From NCBI RefSeq assembly GCF_041075285.1, contig NZ_CP163512.1:3100001-3164000 (forward strand): a DNA stretch of 64,000 nucleotides, given 5' to 3'. Made by a program: the position numbers and the translations under genes. Positions 19,063-28,098 of the stretch are shown here, piece after piece. The notes beneath the pieces are model-generated. The model saw only the letters and a program-made list of their open reading frames with translations, had not been told where the DNA came from and made no database searches. Source of the DNA: Providencia rettgeri (GTDB lineage Bacteria > Pseudomonadota > Gammaproteobacteria > Enterobacterales > Enterobacteriaceae). How positions within the stretch are numbered: the first letter of the stretch is position 1; each line of letters opens with the position of its first letter.

Positions 19063-19806
19063 TTACGATTTTTCACTCGCCACATGACACGCGCTACCTT
19101 GGCATGTAAAGCTTAATTCTGGTCGGCCACCGTAATCATTAATCGTGATCAGTGTTGGATTGTTCCCTAACTGCGCACTACTTACCCCGAGACTTTCCTG
19201 ACCAAACGGCGCTATCATCACCGGTGCAAAGCTGTTTGCATCGCCCTTTAAAGTTGGCGAAAATGCATTAATCACCGTCACGTAATACGGCGTCGGATTT
19301 TTCACCACCGCTTGCGATCCCGATTTATCCAGCGTCAGCTGGTTGATTGCCGGTTCACTATTATCAGCGGGAATGATCGCTTTCGGGCGATAAAACAGTT
19401 TAACTCGCGTTTGCAACGCCACCTGCAACACATTCGCTTTATCACTTTTCGGTGGAATTTCTCGCAAATTAAAGTAGAACAAGCTCTCTCTATCTTGCGG
19501 TAAGCTACTGGCCGTAACCGGTAAAGCTTCAATTTTAATTTGACTCGTCTTACCCGGCTCTAATCGCTGTACTGGGGGCAACACCACCAATGGGCTATTC
19601 ACTTTTTTGCCTTCGGAGTTTTCTAACCACCCTTGCGCTAAATAGGGTAAGCTCTGATTGTTATTACCAATATTTAACGTCATGGAGGTTTTATCTCCTT
19701 CAAAAATAATACGGGTACGATCCATCGTAATCCCCGCGGTGGCCAACTGACTGACCATCAAACCACACATCAGTAACCCGCTACGGGTTGTCTTATTCAA
19801 CATCAT
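19063..19806 (-). CDS. periplasmic fimbrial chaperone
   Basis: PapD-type two-domain immunoglobulin-like chaperone, 247 residues with signal peptide (to about residue 24). The conserved arginine in ITMDRTRIIF and the lysine in RVKLFYRPKAI, which anchor the subunit C-terminus, are both present, as is the family signature DRESLFYFNLREIPP. It folds the pilins and hands them to the usher encoded just upstream. The C-terminal disulphide (SFTCQGSACHV) is typical. Confidence 0.93.
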   Translation of the reverse strand: MMLNKTTRSGLLMCGLMVSQLATAGITMDRTRIIFEGDKTSMTLNIGNNNQSLPYLAQGWLENSEGKKVNSPLVVLPPVQRLEPGKTSQIKIEALPVTASSLPQDRESLFYFNLREIPPKSDKANVLQVALQTRVKLFYRPKAIIPADNSEPAINQLTLDKSGSQAVVKNPTPYYVTVINAFSPTLKGDANSFAPVMIAPFGQESLGVSSAQLGNNPTLITINDYGGRPELSFTCQGSACHVASEKS

Positions 19807-19844
19807 ACGTTTACCTTTTTTGATTCGGTCTATTTCTTGCTTAT

Positions 19845-22376
19845 TTATTGAGTCGGATGCGTCATCGCATCCGGCGTTAAGCGTTCACACGGCAACAGCA
19901 CCATGTTCGTTAAATCCATCAGCGGCTCAGGAAACTGCACACGGCACCCTGCCTCACTGCCCCAGGTTACGGTCATCTCGCCACCCGGAACAATCCCACT
20001 CAGATAAGTGCTTCCTTCATCGGCCACAATCCCGGTGTTTTTTCCTTGGGCATTGACAACTTGCGCCCCAAACGGCGGATAACTGCCATCGGCAAGACGA
20101 ATAACCACCATCGCTTTTTCCCCCGACAACACATTAAAGCGGCGGTATCCCACTGCTCCCTCGGTTAACGTCGCTTGGACGACCGACTGCTGAGCATCCA
20201 CATTGCGCGGTAAATGATTCAAATCAATCTGCACATTGTTACGGTAATAACTGTTCATATCGCCAATCACCGCTTTACCAAATCGGTTTGTCGTCACTGG
20301 CGCGCCCACCCCACGGATAGGTACGCCAGCCACTCCGTCAGTGTCTACCAACAGGCGAGAACCTCCTACTTGGCTGACTCGGTGTACAGCTCCCCCTTGC
20401 GCAGTCAACGTGACCCCGCCATTTGCACTGAACCCCACCGCTTGGTAATTATTTTCCGCATAGCTGGCATTCGCCGACACAAAGGCCGAGTCCCCTTGAT
20501 AAGAGACAAAACCACTTGTGGAGACCCCTTTGCGATTTTCGCCTGCACTGAGGTTATACGACAGTCGGTCATTCATCATGCTGTAATAAGAGGCGCGATG
20601 ACTCGTATCTCCACCTCGGGTATCCATCGAATAACTGACACTACTGCCCTGACTGCCCCACGGCATTGACAGTGACACGTAGGCACTGTCATCATTGACC
20701 CCTTGATTCACTTGGCGATTCAATGACACTGACGCACTAATATTCTTAAATCGTCCCCAGTCAAAGTACTTAGAGAGCATCAAGTTGTAATAGTTGTTCT
20801 CCGGTCGATCCCAATAAGTTTGATGGTTATAGCTCAGGTATAGCGACAATCCACTGTCAATGAAGTTTTTATTAAATGACAGCGTGTAAAGCTCTTTACT
20901 GCCGCCGTAATGCACCCCGGTTTGTTTAGCTGTTAAAAAATCATTCATACTCATAAAATTCCTCTCCGAGAAGCGGTAACCAGCAAACGTCACTTGGCTG
21001 TGATATTCATCAAAATTCTTTGAATAACTCAACCGATAGGAGCCCCCACTTAGGGTCCCATTCTCTGGTAACCGTGCCCGCGACTGGGTGAGGTCTATTG
21101 ATAACGCCCCGAGGGCTAATAAATCGCGACCAAGTCCTACCGACACCGCTTGATAACGTTGACTTCCCAGCAATCCGCCAAACATTGACCACCCATTGCT
21201 GATCCCCCATGAAAACTCCCCAGAGGCAAAATTCTCCCCTTGACTATGACGCTCATAATCTGTCGGTTGCCCCAGAGCCACCTTATATTGCACTTGCCCT
21301 GGGCGCGTCAGAAACGGTAAGTTCGACGTGTCCACTTCAAAATGCTGAGTACTACCATCTTGCTCCGTCACCGTCACGTCCATCTTACCATTCAAGGCGT
21401 CCGATAAATCTTGGATCCGAAAAGGACCCTGTGCCACTTGTGTCTCATAAACCACTCGCCCTTGTTGACGAACAGTCACGGTAGCGTTGGTGCGGGCAGT
21501 ACCCACGATTTCTGGCGCATAACCGCGTAAGTTCGGGGGGATCATGTTTAAATCCGTCCGAATGGTGGCCCCGATAAAACGAAATGAATCAAAAATGGCT
21601 GAATTGAGGTAATCTTCCCCCAACGTTAACTTGGCGTGTAACGCCGCCAAGGCCCGGTAGGCATAAAATCGGTTCCACACCATATCGTGATCAGACTGAC
21701 TGTTTTCCCCTGTCACTTTACTCATCTGTGCTTGCCACTCCCCTCGCATCCGCCACGCCCCTAAATTCACTCCAGTGGCGCCATTACCGGTAAGTGTGTA
21801 GGTTTTTTGGTTGCTTTGTTTCGGGTCATTAATACTGCCATTGACGTTATAATCAAACATCAAAGCCGATAAACCGTTATCCCAGCGGGCCGGTGGATCC
21901 CAATCGGGTGAGTTGTACTCCAAGTAGGCTTGCGGCACATTCACCAACAGTGAGGACGAGGCTAAATCCCCTGTCGCACTCAACCCCGACAAACTAGACA
22001 ACACTAAACAAGAGCCATCCGTAGACCACTTCAACGACTTTTCAGCTTCCGAAGTCAACCCAAATTGGGCGACCAGAGTGGGAGATAAACAGGGGACACT
22101 GCCTGTTTCACTATTTTCTTGGGATTCGAACAGCACTCGCTCTTCCCCTAGAGACTGCTGATTTACCTTCACGGTAAGTAAGTAGTCCCCCGGCATTATA
22201 TGACCCGCTTGAGAAAATTGGTTTAAATCAATATTTTTTCTGTCTTCTACGTCTAATACATCCATATTAAACTGCACATCTTGACCCCAAGTTAACACGC
22301 TTTTCCCGCTCAAAAGGGTCGCGATAATCACCGCTAGAAGGCGATAACGCATACGAGGATATAAATGAAAAGACAT
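19845..22376 (-). CDS. outer-membrane fimbrial usher
   Basis: FimD/PapC-type usher of 843 residues, full length. Signal peptide, N-terminal periplasmic domain (VQFNMDVLDVEDRKNIDLNQFSQAG), large 24-strand beta barrel with plug, and C-terminal domains with a cysteine pair (SEAGCRVQFPEP...VLLPCERL). It assembles the pilus and secretes subunits delivered by the chaperone. AAGGA lies seven bases before the ATG. It sits between the second pilin gene and the chaperone gene, as mrpC does. Confidence 0.95.
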   Translation of the reverse strand: MSFHLYPRMRYRLLAVIIATLLSGKSVLTWGQDVQFNMDVLDVEDRKNIDLNQFSQAGHIMPGDYLLTVKVNQQSLGEERVLFESQENSETGSVPCLSPTLVAQFGLTSEAEKSLKWSTDGSCLVLSSLSGLSATGDLASSSLLVNVPQAYLEYNSPDWDPPARWDNGLSALMFDYNVNGSINDPKQSNQKTYTLTGNGATGVNLGAWRMRGEWQAQMSKVTGENSQSDHDMVWNRFYAYRALAALHAKLTLGEDYLNSAIFDSFRFIGATIRTDLNMIPPNLRGYAPEIVGTARTNATVTVRQQGRVVYETQVAQGPFRIQDLSDALNGKMDVTVTEQDGSTQHFEVDTSNLPFLTRPGQVQYKVALGQPTDYERHSQGENFASGEFSWGISNGWSMFGGLLGSQRYQAVSVGLGRDLLALGALSIDLTQSRARLPENGTLSGGSYRLSYSKNFDEYHSQVTFAGYRFSERNFMSMNDFLTAKQTGVHYGGSKELYTLSFNKNFIDSGLSLYLSYNHQTYWDRPENNYYNLMLSKYFDWGRFKNISASVSLNRQVNQGVNDDSAYVSLSMPWGSQGSSVSYSMDTRGGDTSHRASYYSMMNDRLSYNLSAGENRKGVSTSGFVSYQGDSAFVSANASYAENNYQAVGFSANGGVTLTAQGGAVHRVSQVGGSRLLVDTDGVAGVPIRGVGAPVTTNRFGKAVIGDMNSYYRNNVQIDLNHLPRNVDAQQSVVQATLTEGAVGYRRFNVLSGEKAMVVIRLADGSYPPFGAQVVNAQGKNTGIVADEGSTYLSGIVPGGEMTVTWGSEAGCRVQFPEPLMDLTNMVLLPCERLTPDAMTHPTQ

Positions 22377-22468
22377 AAAAAATCCTTATTCAAATCAACA
22401 CCAATAAAATAAAAAACGCATATTGTTGTTCTTTTTTTTGTGATAACCCGTTGTTCTTATTGTGATAA

Positions 22469-22984
22469 TTAGTCGTAATCTAATTTAAACCGCAGCGTGC
22501 TTTGAAAGTCCCCCGGTGTGTAAGCCGAGTTATTACTCACCACACGAAGCCCATATTCCAGTTTACGGTCACCGCGAAGAAGTGCCCCCGCCCACAGCGG
22601 CTCGCCGGGCAAAATAGGCTGCCCCTGAGCATCATCAATGCGCAGAGCAATCCCAGTCGCTTGACCAAAAACCGAGAACCCGTTCCGCTCAGCTGGGCCC
22701 TCAAAGGTGAGGGAAAAATTCGCCCATACTGTGCCCGTCGACGACGTTAAACGGCAATTAATGATGTTGATAGCAAATGATTGGCGCGTCCCCTCCCCCC
22801 ACTGTTTTAAGGAGGCCAGTGGCACGGTATCGAGTACAATCGTTTGGTCAAGGGACTCCATCGCGATAGCACACGGGGTCTCTAAGATACTGCCCCCCAT
22901 ATTGACGATACCCTTGAATGTTTCTGCTGCCACAGCAGGGATACACAACACCATACTGACGCCTATGACTAACCAGCCCTTCAT
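22469..22984 (-). CDS. fimbrial subunit, MrpB-like
   Basis: 171 residues after choosing the ATG at 22984, which has AGGAG eight bases upstream; the frame stays open to 23035. Signal peptide to about residue 20 (CIPAVAAETF), core GSILETPCAIAMESLDQTI, second cysteine in NIINCRLTSS, end FKLDYD. As the small pilin just after the major subunit it corresponds to MrpB, thought to be a shaft terminator or anchor. Confidence 0.8.
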   Translation of the reverse strand: MKGWLVIGVSMVLCIPAVAAETFKGIVNMGGSILETPCAIAMESLDQTIVLDTVPLASLKQWGEGTRQSFAINIINCRLTSSTGTVWANFSLTFEGPAERNGFSVFGQATGIALRIDDAQGQPILPGEPLWAGALLRGDRKLEYGLRVVSNNSAYTPGDFQSTLRFKLDYD

Positions 22985-23050
22985 CAGATCATCTCCTGAT
23001 GTCAAATCAGGTGTACCATGCCGGAGCAATGGCACACCTACAGCGATAAC

Positions 23051-23620
23051 TTAGTTGTATGACATGATAAAGTTAGTGGTCGCGTCAAATTTACCTGGCG
23101 TCACGCTTGTGCCTTTAATACCTTGCAGAGCAGCTTGGAAACGGAACGTATTATCTCCCGCCACAAAATTACGCTCGGTATTGTCGTTTAACACCACCTG
23201 TGTGCCAGAGCCAGTCATTAATTTAACGCCCGCTCCTTGTCCGTCACCGCTGATCTGCAATAAACCGGTTTTTTCGGAATTATTCATCCACTCCGTACCA
23301 GTAAATTTAATGTTGACAGTGTTGTTGTAAGTTTTATCAACCGGATTACCATCATCATCCGTACCTTTGTAGGTTGCATTTAAGGTGCATCCCTCTAATT
23401 TGATGGCAAACGGCTGCGCAGAAGACATGCCACCATTTTCCAAGGTCGTGTTAGAGATTTGACCTAATGGCACTTCTTGGCTTTCATCACCCGGAGCAAT
23501 TGAACATGGTGCGGTGATGATCGAACCGCTGAATCTCACTTCACCACTACCTGCGTCTGCAGCAAATACAGAAGAACTCATTGCACCAAACACCATTGTT
23601 GCAATAACTAATTTTTTCAT
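23051..23620 (-). CDS. major fimbrial subunit (FimA/MrpA type)
   Basis: 189-residue type 1-like major pilin: signal peptide cleaved after SSVFAADA, GSIITAPCSIAPGDESQEVPLGQI with the first cysteine, the second in KLEGCTLNA, and the C-terminal donor strand ATTNFIMSYN. First structural gene of the operon, with a 64-base leader to a 21-bp palindrome. It should form the pilus shaft. Confidence 0.9.
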   Translation of the reverse strand: MKKLVIATMVFGAMSSSVFAADAGSGEVRFSGSIITAPCSIAPGDESQEVPLGQISNTTLENGGMSSAQPFAIKLEGCTLNATYKGTDDDGNPVDKTYNNTVNIKFTGTEWMNNSEKTGLLQISGDGQGAGVKLMTGSGTQVVLNDNTERNFVAGDNTFRFQAALQGIKGTSVTPGKFDATTNFIMSYN

Positions 23621-23683
23621 ATTTCTACCTATATAATTTAAATAAACAAATAATCAAATGATTATTAACACACACAATAAAAC

Positions 23684-23704
23684 CATACTTATTTAATAAG
23701 TATG
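23684..23704. promoter_or_regulatory. 21-bp perfect palindrome upstream of the major pilin gene
   Basis: Arms CATACTTATT and AATAAGTATG meet around one base, between the MrpJ-like gene and the major pilin gene. It could be an operator for the adjacent HTH regulator, or a short hairpin in the leader. Confidence 0.55.
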
Positions 23705-23754
23705 AACGGAGAACTTAAACTTTTATATTTAAAAATTTAAGTTATAAAAACCAA

Positions 23755-24054
23755 TTAAAATTTACGAGAAAACTTATTGGATATAACTGAGTAAAAATAA
23801 TCAGACCAATCCTTATCTAATACTTTCAAATAATTATTTAGCATATCAACAGAAATCTTACATAGTCCATTTTCATAGCGGGAAATTTGTTGCTGACTCA
23901 AGTTTAATAATTTCCCTAACTCTGTTCCTGTTAATGATTTTTCTATTCTTGCTGATTTTAAAAAATGACTCGTTTCTGTTGTAATGTCGGGTTTATCTTT
24001 ATGCCCTTCATAATCTTCTATCTTATCTATCTTATCTATATTTTCTAAAAACAT
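23755..24054 (-). CDS. MrpJ-like HTH regulator
   Basis: 99-residue helix-turn-helix protein of the XRE type: ARIEKSLTGTELGKLLNLSQQQISRYENGLCKI is a textbook HTH with recognition helix QQQISRYE. It resembles MrpJ of Proteus, which lowers motility and tunes fimbrial genes. Here it is encoded upstream of the pilin gene on the same strand rather than at the operon end. Start 24054 is set by AGGAG eight bases upstream. DNA-binding looks certain; the target genes are inferred. Confidence 0.82.
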   Translation of the reverse strand: MFLENIDKIDKIEDYEGHKDKPDITTETSHFLKSARIEKSLTGTELGKLLNLSQQQISRYENGLCKISVDMLNNYLKVLDKDWSDYFYSVISNKFSRKF

Positions 24055-25339
24055 AGTTAAGTCTCCTAAAAGTTTTACATTATAAAAGCCCATTCCTATT
24101 TGGATTTAATAATCTATCGACTACATAGACTAGATTTAAAACCCTGACGATTTTTTTATTCTATTTTTCATATTAAACAAGATGCTTTAATTTAAAAGTA
24201 GACACAATACAGAAATAATAAATATTAATTAAATCGTATTCTTATTCTTTTTTCTCACTCAACATCTTTGATGGGCACACTATAGGTTCATCCCCTATCA
24301 GAGTAAAAATGTTTTAAACAATGAAAATAACAACTCATCATAGGCGTGAGCTATCAAAAAATATAAAAACATATATTATAGCCTATTAAAAATGAATTAT
24401 AATTTCTTATATCCATATATATCAATGGCTTAACCAGTCACATCCTGCGGGATTATAAAATTAACATCATTAACATAGTTAAATTAACCTTTTTTTATAC
24501 ACAATAAGGGTGTTTTTATTTTCATTTTGTTACAATTAGACCATATTTGACATATGGTTATTTTATCAATTCCCCTATATTGCTTATCAAAAATAAATCT
24601 CACTTATCTATCGAGACAACATCCTCACTAATAAAATGTGTATTTTTTCTGAAATAAGCCCCCACAAGAACATAATGAAACAACTTGTCTTCTGCGCTAT
24701 GGCAATAGTATGAAGCGCCGCCGACGATAACTGATTGTTTTTATATCAACATAAGCCGTGATATCAAGGTAGCTTCTCTATAAGAAGAGCCTGCTAATAG
24801 GTAAAGAGTCTGGATGTCTTGTCTTTGGTAAACGTAGGCAGGGTGGTATTCGAGTAGAAAGTAAATGTGCGAACTCATCGAATGGAAAGAAAAACAACAA
24901 AACACATTAAGTGGATAAACCCATCTAACTTATTGTTAATGAAAACCTATTAGATTAATAATCACTGTTTTTTTATCTTTTTTTTCTAAATGTAAAAAAA
25001 TAATTCTGTCAAAACACATTAATCCTCTAAAAAAAATGCATTGACAGAATCAAACACCATAAAAGCCATTGAAGGCAAAATAAAACACTTGAAAAATTAC
25101 AACAAAACTTTTCTGGGGTCGACTTTTTACTCCACAGTTGAGTAAACTCAATGCAGCTAATCACTTTATCTGTTAAAATGCTATTTTACAGCTAAAGCAT
25201 AAACATATATGGAACAATACGTTGTAAGAACAGCATATAATGCTTAACATAAACAATATATGAAATTATAAGTGTAAATTATAGAACTCGTGTTTATGAA
25301 ATTGACATTCTGTCTTTAGCACAGCAAAAAGGCTAAACA
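24055..25339. other. 1.3-kb gene-free region between fimbrial operon and MarT-like gene
   Basis: AT-rich, no ORF of note on either strand. It should carry the promoters of the fimbrial operon and of the divergent regulator pair. A perfect 10-bp inverted repeat lies at 25003-25050. I see no recombinase gene and no long inverted repeats of a fim-type switch. Confidence 0.55.
25003..25050. repeat. 10-bp perfect inverted repeat
   Basis: ATTCTGTCAA at 25003-25012 is repeated inverted as TTGACAGAAT at 25041-25050. The arms lie about 300 bases before the MarT-like gene; a possible looping operator. Confidence 0.5.
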
Positions 25340-26173
25340 ATGATATATATATTGAACAATCGCATAGAATACAATTCTGATACCGCCGAAGTGTTTCAAC
25401 TAGGTTCCAACATTGACATAGCCAAATTTACCCCCATTTTAAATCGTATTTTCAGAATTTTAGTCGAAAATAATAAAATGATCGTGCCAAGAGACGAGCT
25501 ATTAAAACAAGTATGGAATGACCACGGCTTGAATGCATCCGTTAATACGTTAAACCAATATATTAGTACTCTCAGGAAGCTATTGTCTCAGCACCTTGAC
25601 ATCGACAATGCTATTTTAAATATTCCCAAAAAAGGCATCATATTATCTTCAGAAATTGTTATCACCTTTCCTCAGGTTGATGAAATTAATAGTAGTGAAT
25701 TGGCTACAGCACCAGAAAAACTGAACGAAATGAATAAGCCTGCTTTAGTTGAGCTTGATATTAATAATAACAACGAACCTGTCTATGACAGTAATTCATC
25801 CTCTATTGCTAGCAAAGTCACAACAAGTAAAACATCAAAACGCAATTTTTTCTTGAAAATAACATTTGCAGCTATATTAGTCCTATTTTCAATTTATAAC
25901 TTGTTTTTTAACACATTAAAGTTTGAAAAGGTGAATACCTATCTTGTCAGTGCTATAGAATCATGTCCTGTTTATTCGTTTAAAAATAATTTTGACAACG
26001 TACACGACCCCGCGATTATCCAAGAGCATATAAACGAATTTAGTTTAAGATGTGATAATGAGGCTATCTTCTATTACTACAATAATCATGATAATCCTCG
26101 AGCTGAAAAGCAAAGCATGCTGGCTAAGTGTGAAGAAAATAAAATGTGTATTTCAACAAGAATCAATAGATAG
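25340..26173 (+). CDS. ToxR/CadC-type membrane regulator, MarT-like
   Basis: 277 residues. N-terminal OmpR-type winged helix (about 1-105: RDELLKQVWNDHGLNASVNTLNQYISTLRKLL), a low-complexity linker, one membrane segment near 170-190 (FLKITFAAILVLFSIYNLFF) and a periplasmic tail with four cysteines. This is the layout of ToxR, CadC and MarT, which sense periplasmic signals while bound to DNA. AAGG six bases before the ATG. The next gene is FidL-like, as in Salmonella marT-fidL. The fimbrial operon 1.7 kb away is a plausible target. Confidence 0.82.
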   Translation: MIYILNNRIEYNSDTAEVFQLGSNIDIAKFTPILNRIFRILVENNKMIVPRDELLKQVWNDHGLNASVNTLNQYISTLRKLLSQHLDIDNAILNIPKKGIILSSEIVITFPQVDEINSSELATAPEKLNEMNKPALVELDINNNNEPVYDSNSSSIASKVTTSKTSKRNFFLKITFAAILVLFSIYNLFFNTLKFEKVNTYLVSAIESCPVYSFKNNFDNVHDPAIIQEHINEFSLRCDNEAIFYYYNNHDNPRAEKQSMLAKCEENKMCISTRINR

Positions 26174-26180
26174 GCCAGAA

Positions 26181-26678
26181 ATGAAAATGAAAAAACTATC
26201 CCTTTCATTATCCATCATTATACTGTTATCCATCGTCTCACTTATTTACTCTATCACCAAGGACGATAGCAAGCATTGTGGTGCGCATATTTATTCAAGT
26301 TTCCCTTCTGTCTCAGGGGAAACAGGGTATAAAATTGATTTAAGGATCGTTAATCAAAAAGATAATAGCGGTTATATAAAATTAGTTGGTACCATTACAT
26401 CTGATAAAACCTATTCGGTCAATCGCGTTATCCACTATACAAACTCAGTTATTGATGAAGTTGATAATTTAAAAACAGAAGTCACTCTCGTCAGAAAAGC
26501 AAAGAATGATAACGTCAGTGATGAGGTATTTAACAAATACTTAAAAGCATTTTCTTATGGTACAACTAGCTATTCACAAGTTAACCAAATTTCCTCTGGA
26601 AACTACCTGTTCTCAAGTACATTTGGCCCTTATTTTATCTGCGGCGAACAAAAAGAAAATGAATTACCGTCTATCTAG
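26181..26678 (+). CDS. FidL-like membrane protein
   Basis: 165 residues: an N-terminal membrane anchor (KKLSLSLSIIILLSIVSLIYS) followed by a periplasmic domain with cysteines near each end (KHCGAH; FICGEQ). Size, layout and its place directly after a ToxR-like regulator match FidL of Salmonella pathogenicity island 3. I infer that it modulates the regulator, as ToxS does ToxR. The start MKMKKL at 26181 lies 7 bases past the upstream stop; a longer open frame to 26052 overlaps the regulator gene. Confidence 0.72.
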   Translation: MKMKKLSLSLSIIILLSIVSLIYSITKDDSKHCGAHIYSSFPSVSGETGYKIDLRIVNQKDNSGYIKLVGTITSDKTYSVNRVIHYTNSVIDEVDNLKTEVTLVRKAKNDNVSDEVFNKYLKAFSYGTTSYSQVNQISSGNYLFSSTFGPYFICGEQKENELPSI

Positions 26679-26689
26679 GAGATGTTGAT

Positions 26690-27378
26690 TGGTGCCCTTA
26701 GTGCTCTTATCAGGTACGCACTGTAATCTTTCGATACCGCAGCGTGATTCGGAGGCAGAGCCGAAATTTCGTTTTCCTCCCACAATTTGCCTGTTTATTC
26801 TTTCGAAGACCGAGCTAAGTCCGAGTCAATCAAGCGGTGCATTTGAGTTAGTGTCGTTGAATCGTTTTAAGGATATAGTGACGAGCTAGCTACCCATTGC
26901 TAAGATTGGATTTGCGAGGTCGAAATCGTAGCAATGAATGCATCGATTTAGAGTAGCAGAGCCCCATGCCCCTATCACTGTGCTTTGTTATATCTGGAAC
27001 CGGATAAAACCCACAAATTCAATTCGCAACGCTCGCTGCAAGATGAAAATTTATTTTTCATCGAGGGAGCAGAAGATCTGTTTGCGTGAAATTTGATACC
27101 CGTACTCCCGAAACGAAAGCGAGATTAGCTCATCAGAAAAAGAAATTAAGGTGATTTTGCAGCAATGTAGGTCAATATTTAAAGGCGATGGAGGATAGCA
27201 AATCAGCCCTAAAAGTGTGCGCACTTTTATTCTGATTCGCATGACCTACGGGCGGTTTTCGCTAACTAACTCGCCCGTTTAACATAAAGGGATTATATAT
27301 AATAAAACACAGTAAATTTCTGATTGACAAAATTGTTGGTTAAGATATTAATCTTATCAATTGCAATTTAGAAAAGGA
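26690..27378. other. unexplained 0.7-kb stretch without a supported gene
   Basis: Less AT-rich than its surroundings. Two open frames of 66 and 63 codons (26689-26889 plus; 27051-27242 minus) have no ribosome sites or recognisable family. A hairpin with stem ACGGGCG / CGCCCGT lies at about 27248-27279. Possibly decayed mobile DNA; I do not recognise it. Confidence 0.4.
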
Positions 27379-27534
27379 ATGAAAGTGTGTAGTCAAATAT
27401 ACTTGAAATTAACAGGAAGTAAGCAAGGGCTGATTTCAGCGGGTTGTTCAAGTTATAATTCAATAGGAAATAAATACCAGGATAATCATACAGATGAAAT
27501 ATTCGTTTACTCAACAAATTACGATATAATATGA
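27379..27534 (+). pseudogene. hcp: truncated Hcp (type VI secretion tube protein) N-terminus
   Basis: A 51-codon frame opening ATG AAA GTG TGT, with AAAAGGA just upstream. The product reads QIYLKLTGSKQGLISAGC, then SIGNKYQDNHTDEIFVYS, the characteristic first 45 residues of Hcp-like type VI secretion proteins, which are normally about 160 residues. It stops at TGA 27532-27534 and the rest of Hcp is missing. The stop overlaps the start of the next small membrane protein (ATGA). I interpret it as the leftover of an hcp-linked effector locus. Confidence 0.7.
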
Positions 27535-27818
27535 AAATATCGCTCAGGATATTTGTTTTTTTGTATTTTATTTTTTTATTAGCGTTGGTTAGTATCTTTT
27601 CTATATCTGATTATGAATGGATGGTTGGGAGTGGTGACGTAGATAATCTTTGTCAACTTCCGTTGGGAGGTAGGTATATAATTGAACCTATATTGATATT
27701 AATTCCGTGTACCTTATTGCTTTTTTTAGAAAGAAATAAAAAAGTAAGATGGGGTTATATATTAATTGTAATTATATATATCATATGGTCTTTTTTTCTG
27801 CGATTTACTTTATGCTAA
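27531..27818 (+). CDS. small membrane protein after the Hcp fragment
   Basis: 95 residues with about three hydrophobic segments (FVFLYFIFLLALVSIF; IIEPILILIPCTLLLFL; YILIVIIYIIWSFFL). The start codon overlaps the stop of the truncated hcp frame as ATGA, so it may be translationally coupled. No family recognised. Its place behind an Hcp start and its shape suggest an immunity protein for a lost type VI effector, but this is inference; it may no longer have a partner. Confidence 0.55.
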   Translation: MKISLRIFVFLYFIFLLALVSIFSISDYEWMVGSGDVDNLCQLPLGGRYIIEPILILIPCTLLLFLERNKKVRWGYILIVIIYIIWSFFLRFTLC

Positions 27819-27842
27819 AAAGCATTTTATGATTCTTATAGA

Positions 27843-27989
27843 CTGTGTATAAAATTCCTAATGCTCCTGCCCCTAACACAGTATCAAACGATAAAGAAAT
27901 TATGGATGCCTGTTCGGTTCTTAGTTAAATTCTAATGGATGGAGATACCGTGTTAGTCGCAGGAAAAGTGAATAAACGTATTTTCTAGC
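27843..27989 (+). pseudogene. decayed coding remnant
   Basis: Two short pieces of reading frame in different phases look like a broken gene end: one reads VYKIPNAPAPNTVSNDKEIM then stops, and after a frame shift LMDGDTVLVAGKVNKRIF then stops. No family named. It lies between the small membrane protein and the fru terminator. Confidence 0.35.
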
Positions 27990-28041
27990 CAAGTTAAAAG
28001 TGATAAAAAGGGAACAATGTAAAATATTTTACATGATTAAT

Positions 28042-28067
28042 AAAAAACTCCCCCATGTAGAGGGAGG
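28042..28067 (-). terminator. terminator of the fru operon
   Basis: Reading on the minus strand, a CTCCC/GGGAG stem is followed by six Ts, about 30 bases past the fruA stop. Confidence 0.75.
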
Positions 28068-28098
28068 TAAAATACCATGACTTCTGTTTATATCGGCA

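Noticed and set aside
24055..25339. Invertible fimbrial switch (fim or mrp type)
   Set aside because: Only a 10-bp repeat with a 28-base spacer is seen, too short for an invertible promoter, and no recombinase gene is in the window.
26689..26889. 66-codon plus-strand frame after the FidL-like gene
   Set aside because: No ribosome site, no family resemblance and odd composition for a protein; kept only as part of the unexplained stretch.
27051..27242. 63-codon minus-strand frame in the same stretch
   Set aside because: Several cysteines and basic residues but no recognisable pattern or neighbour; likely chance.
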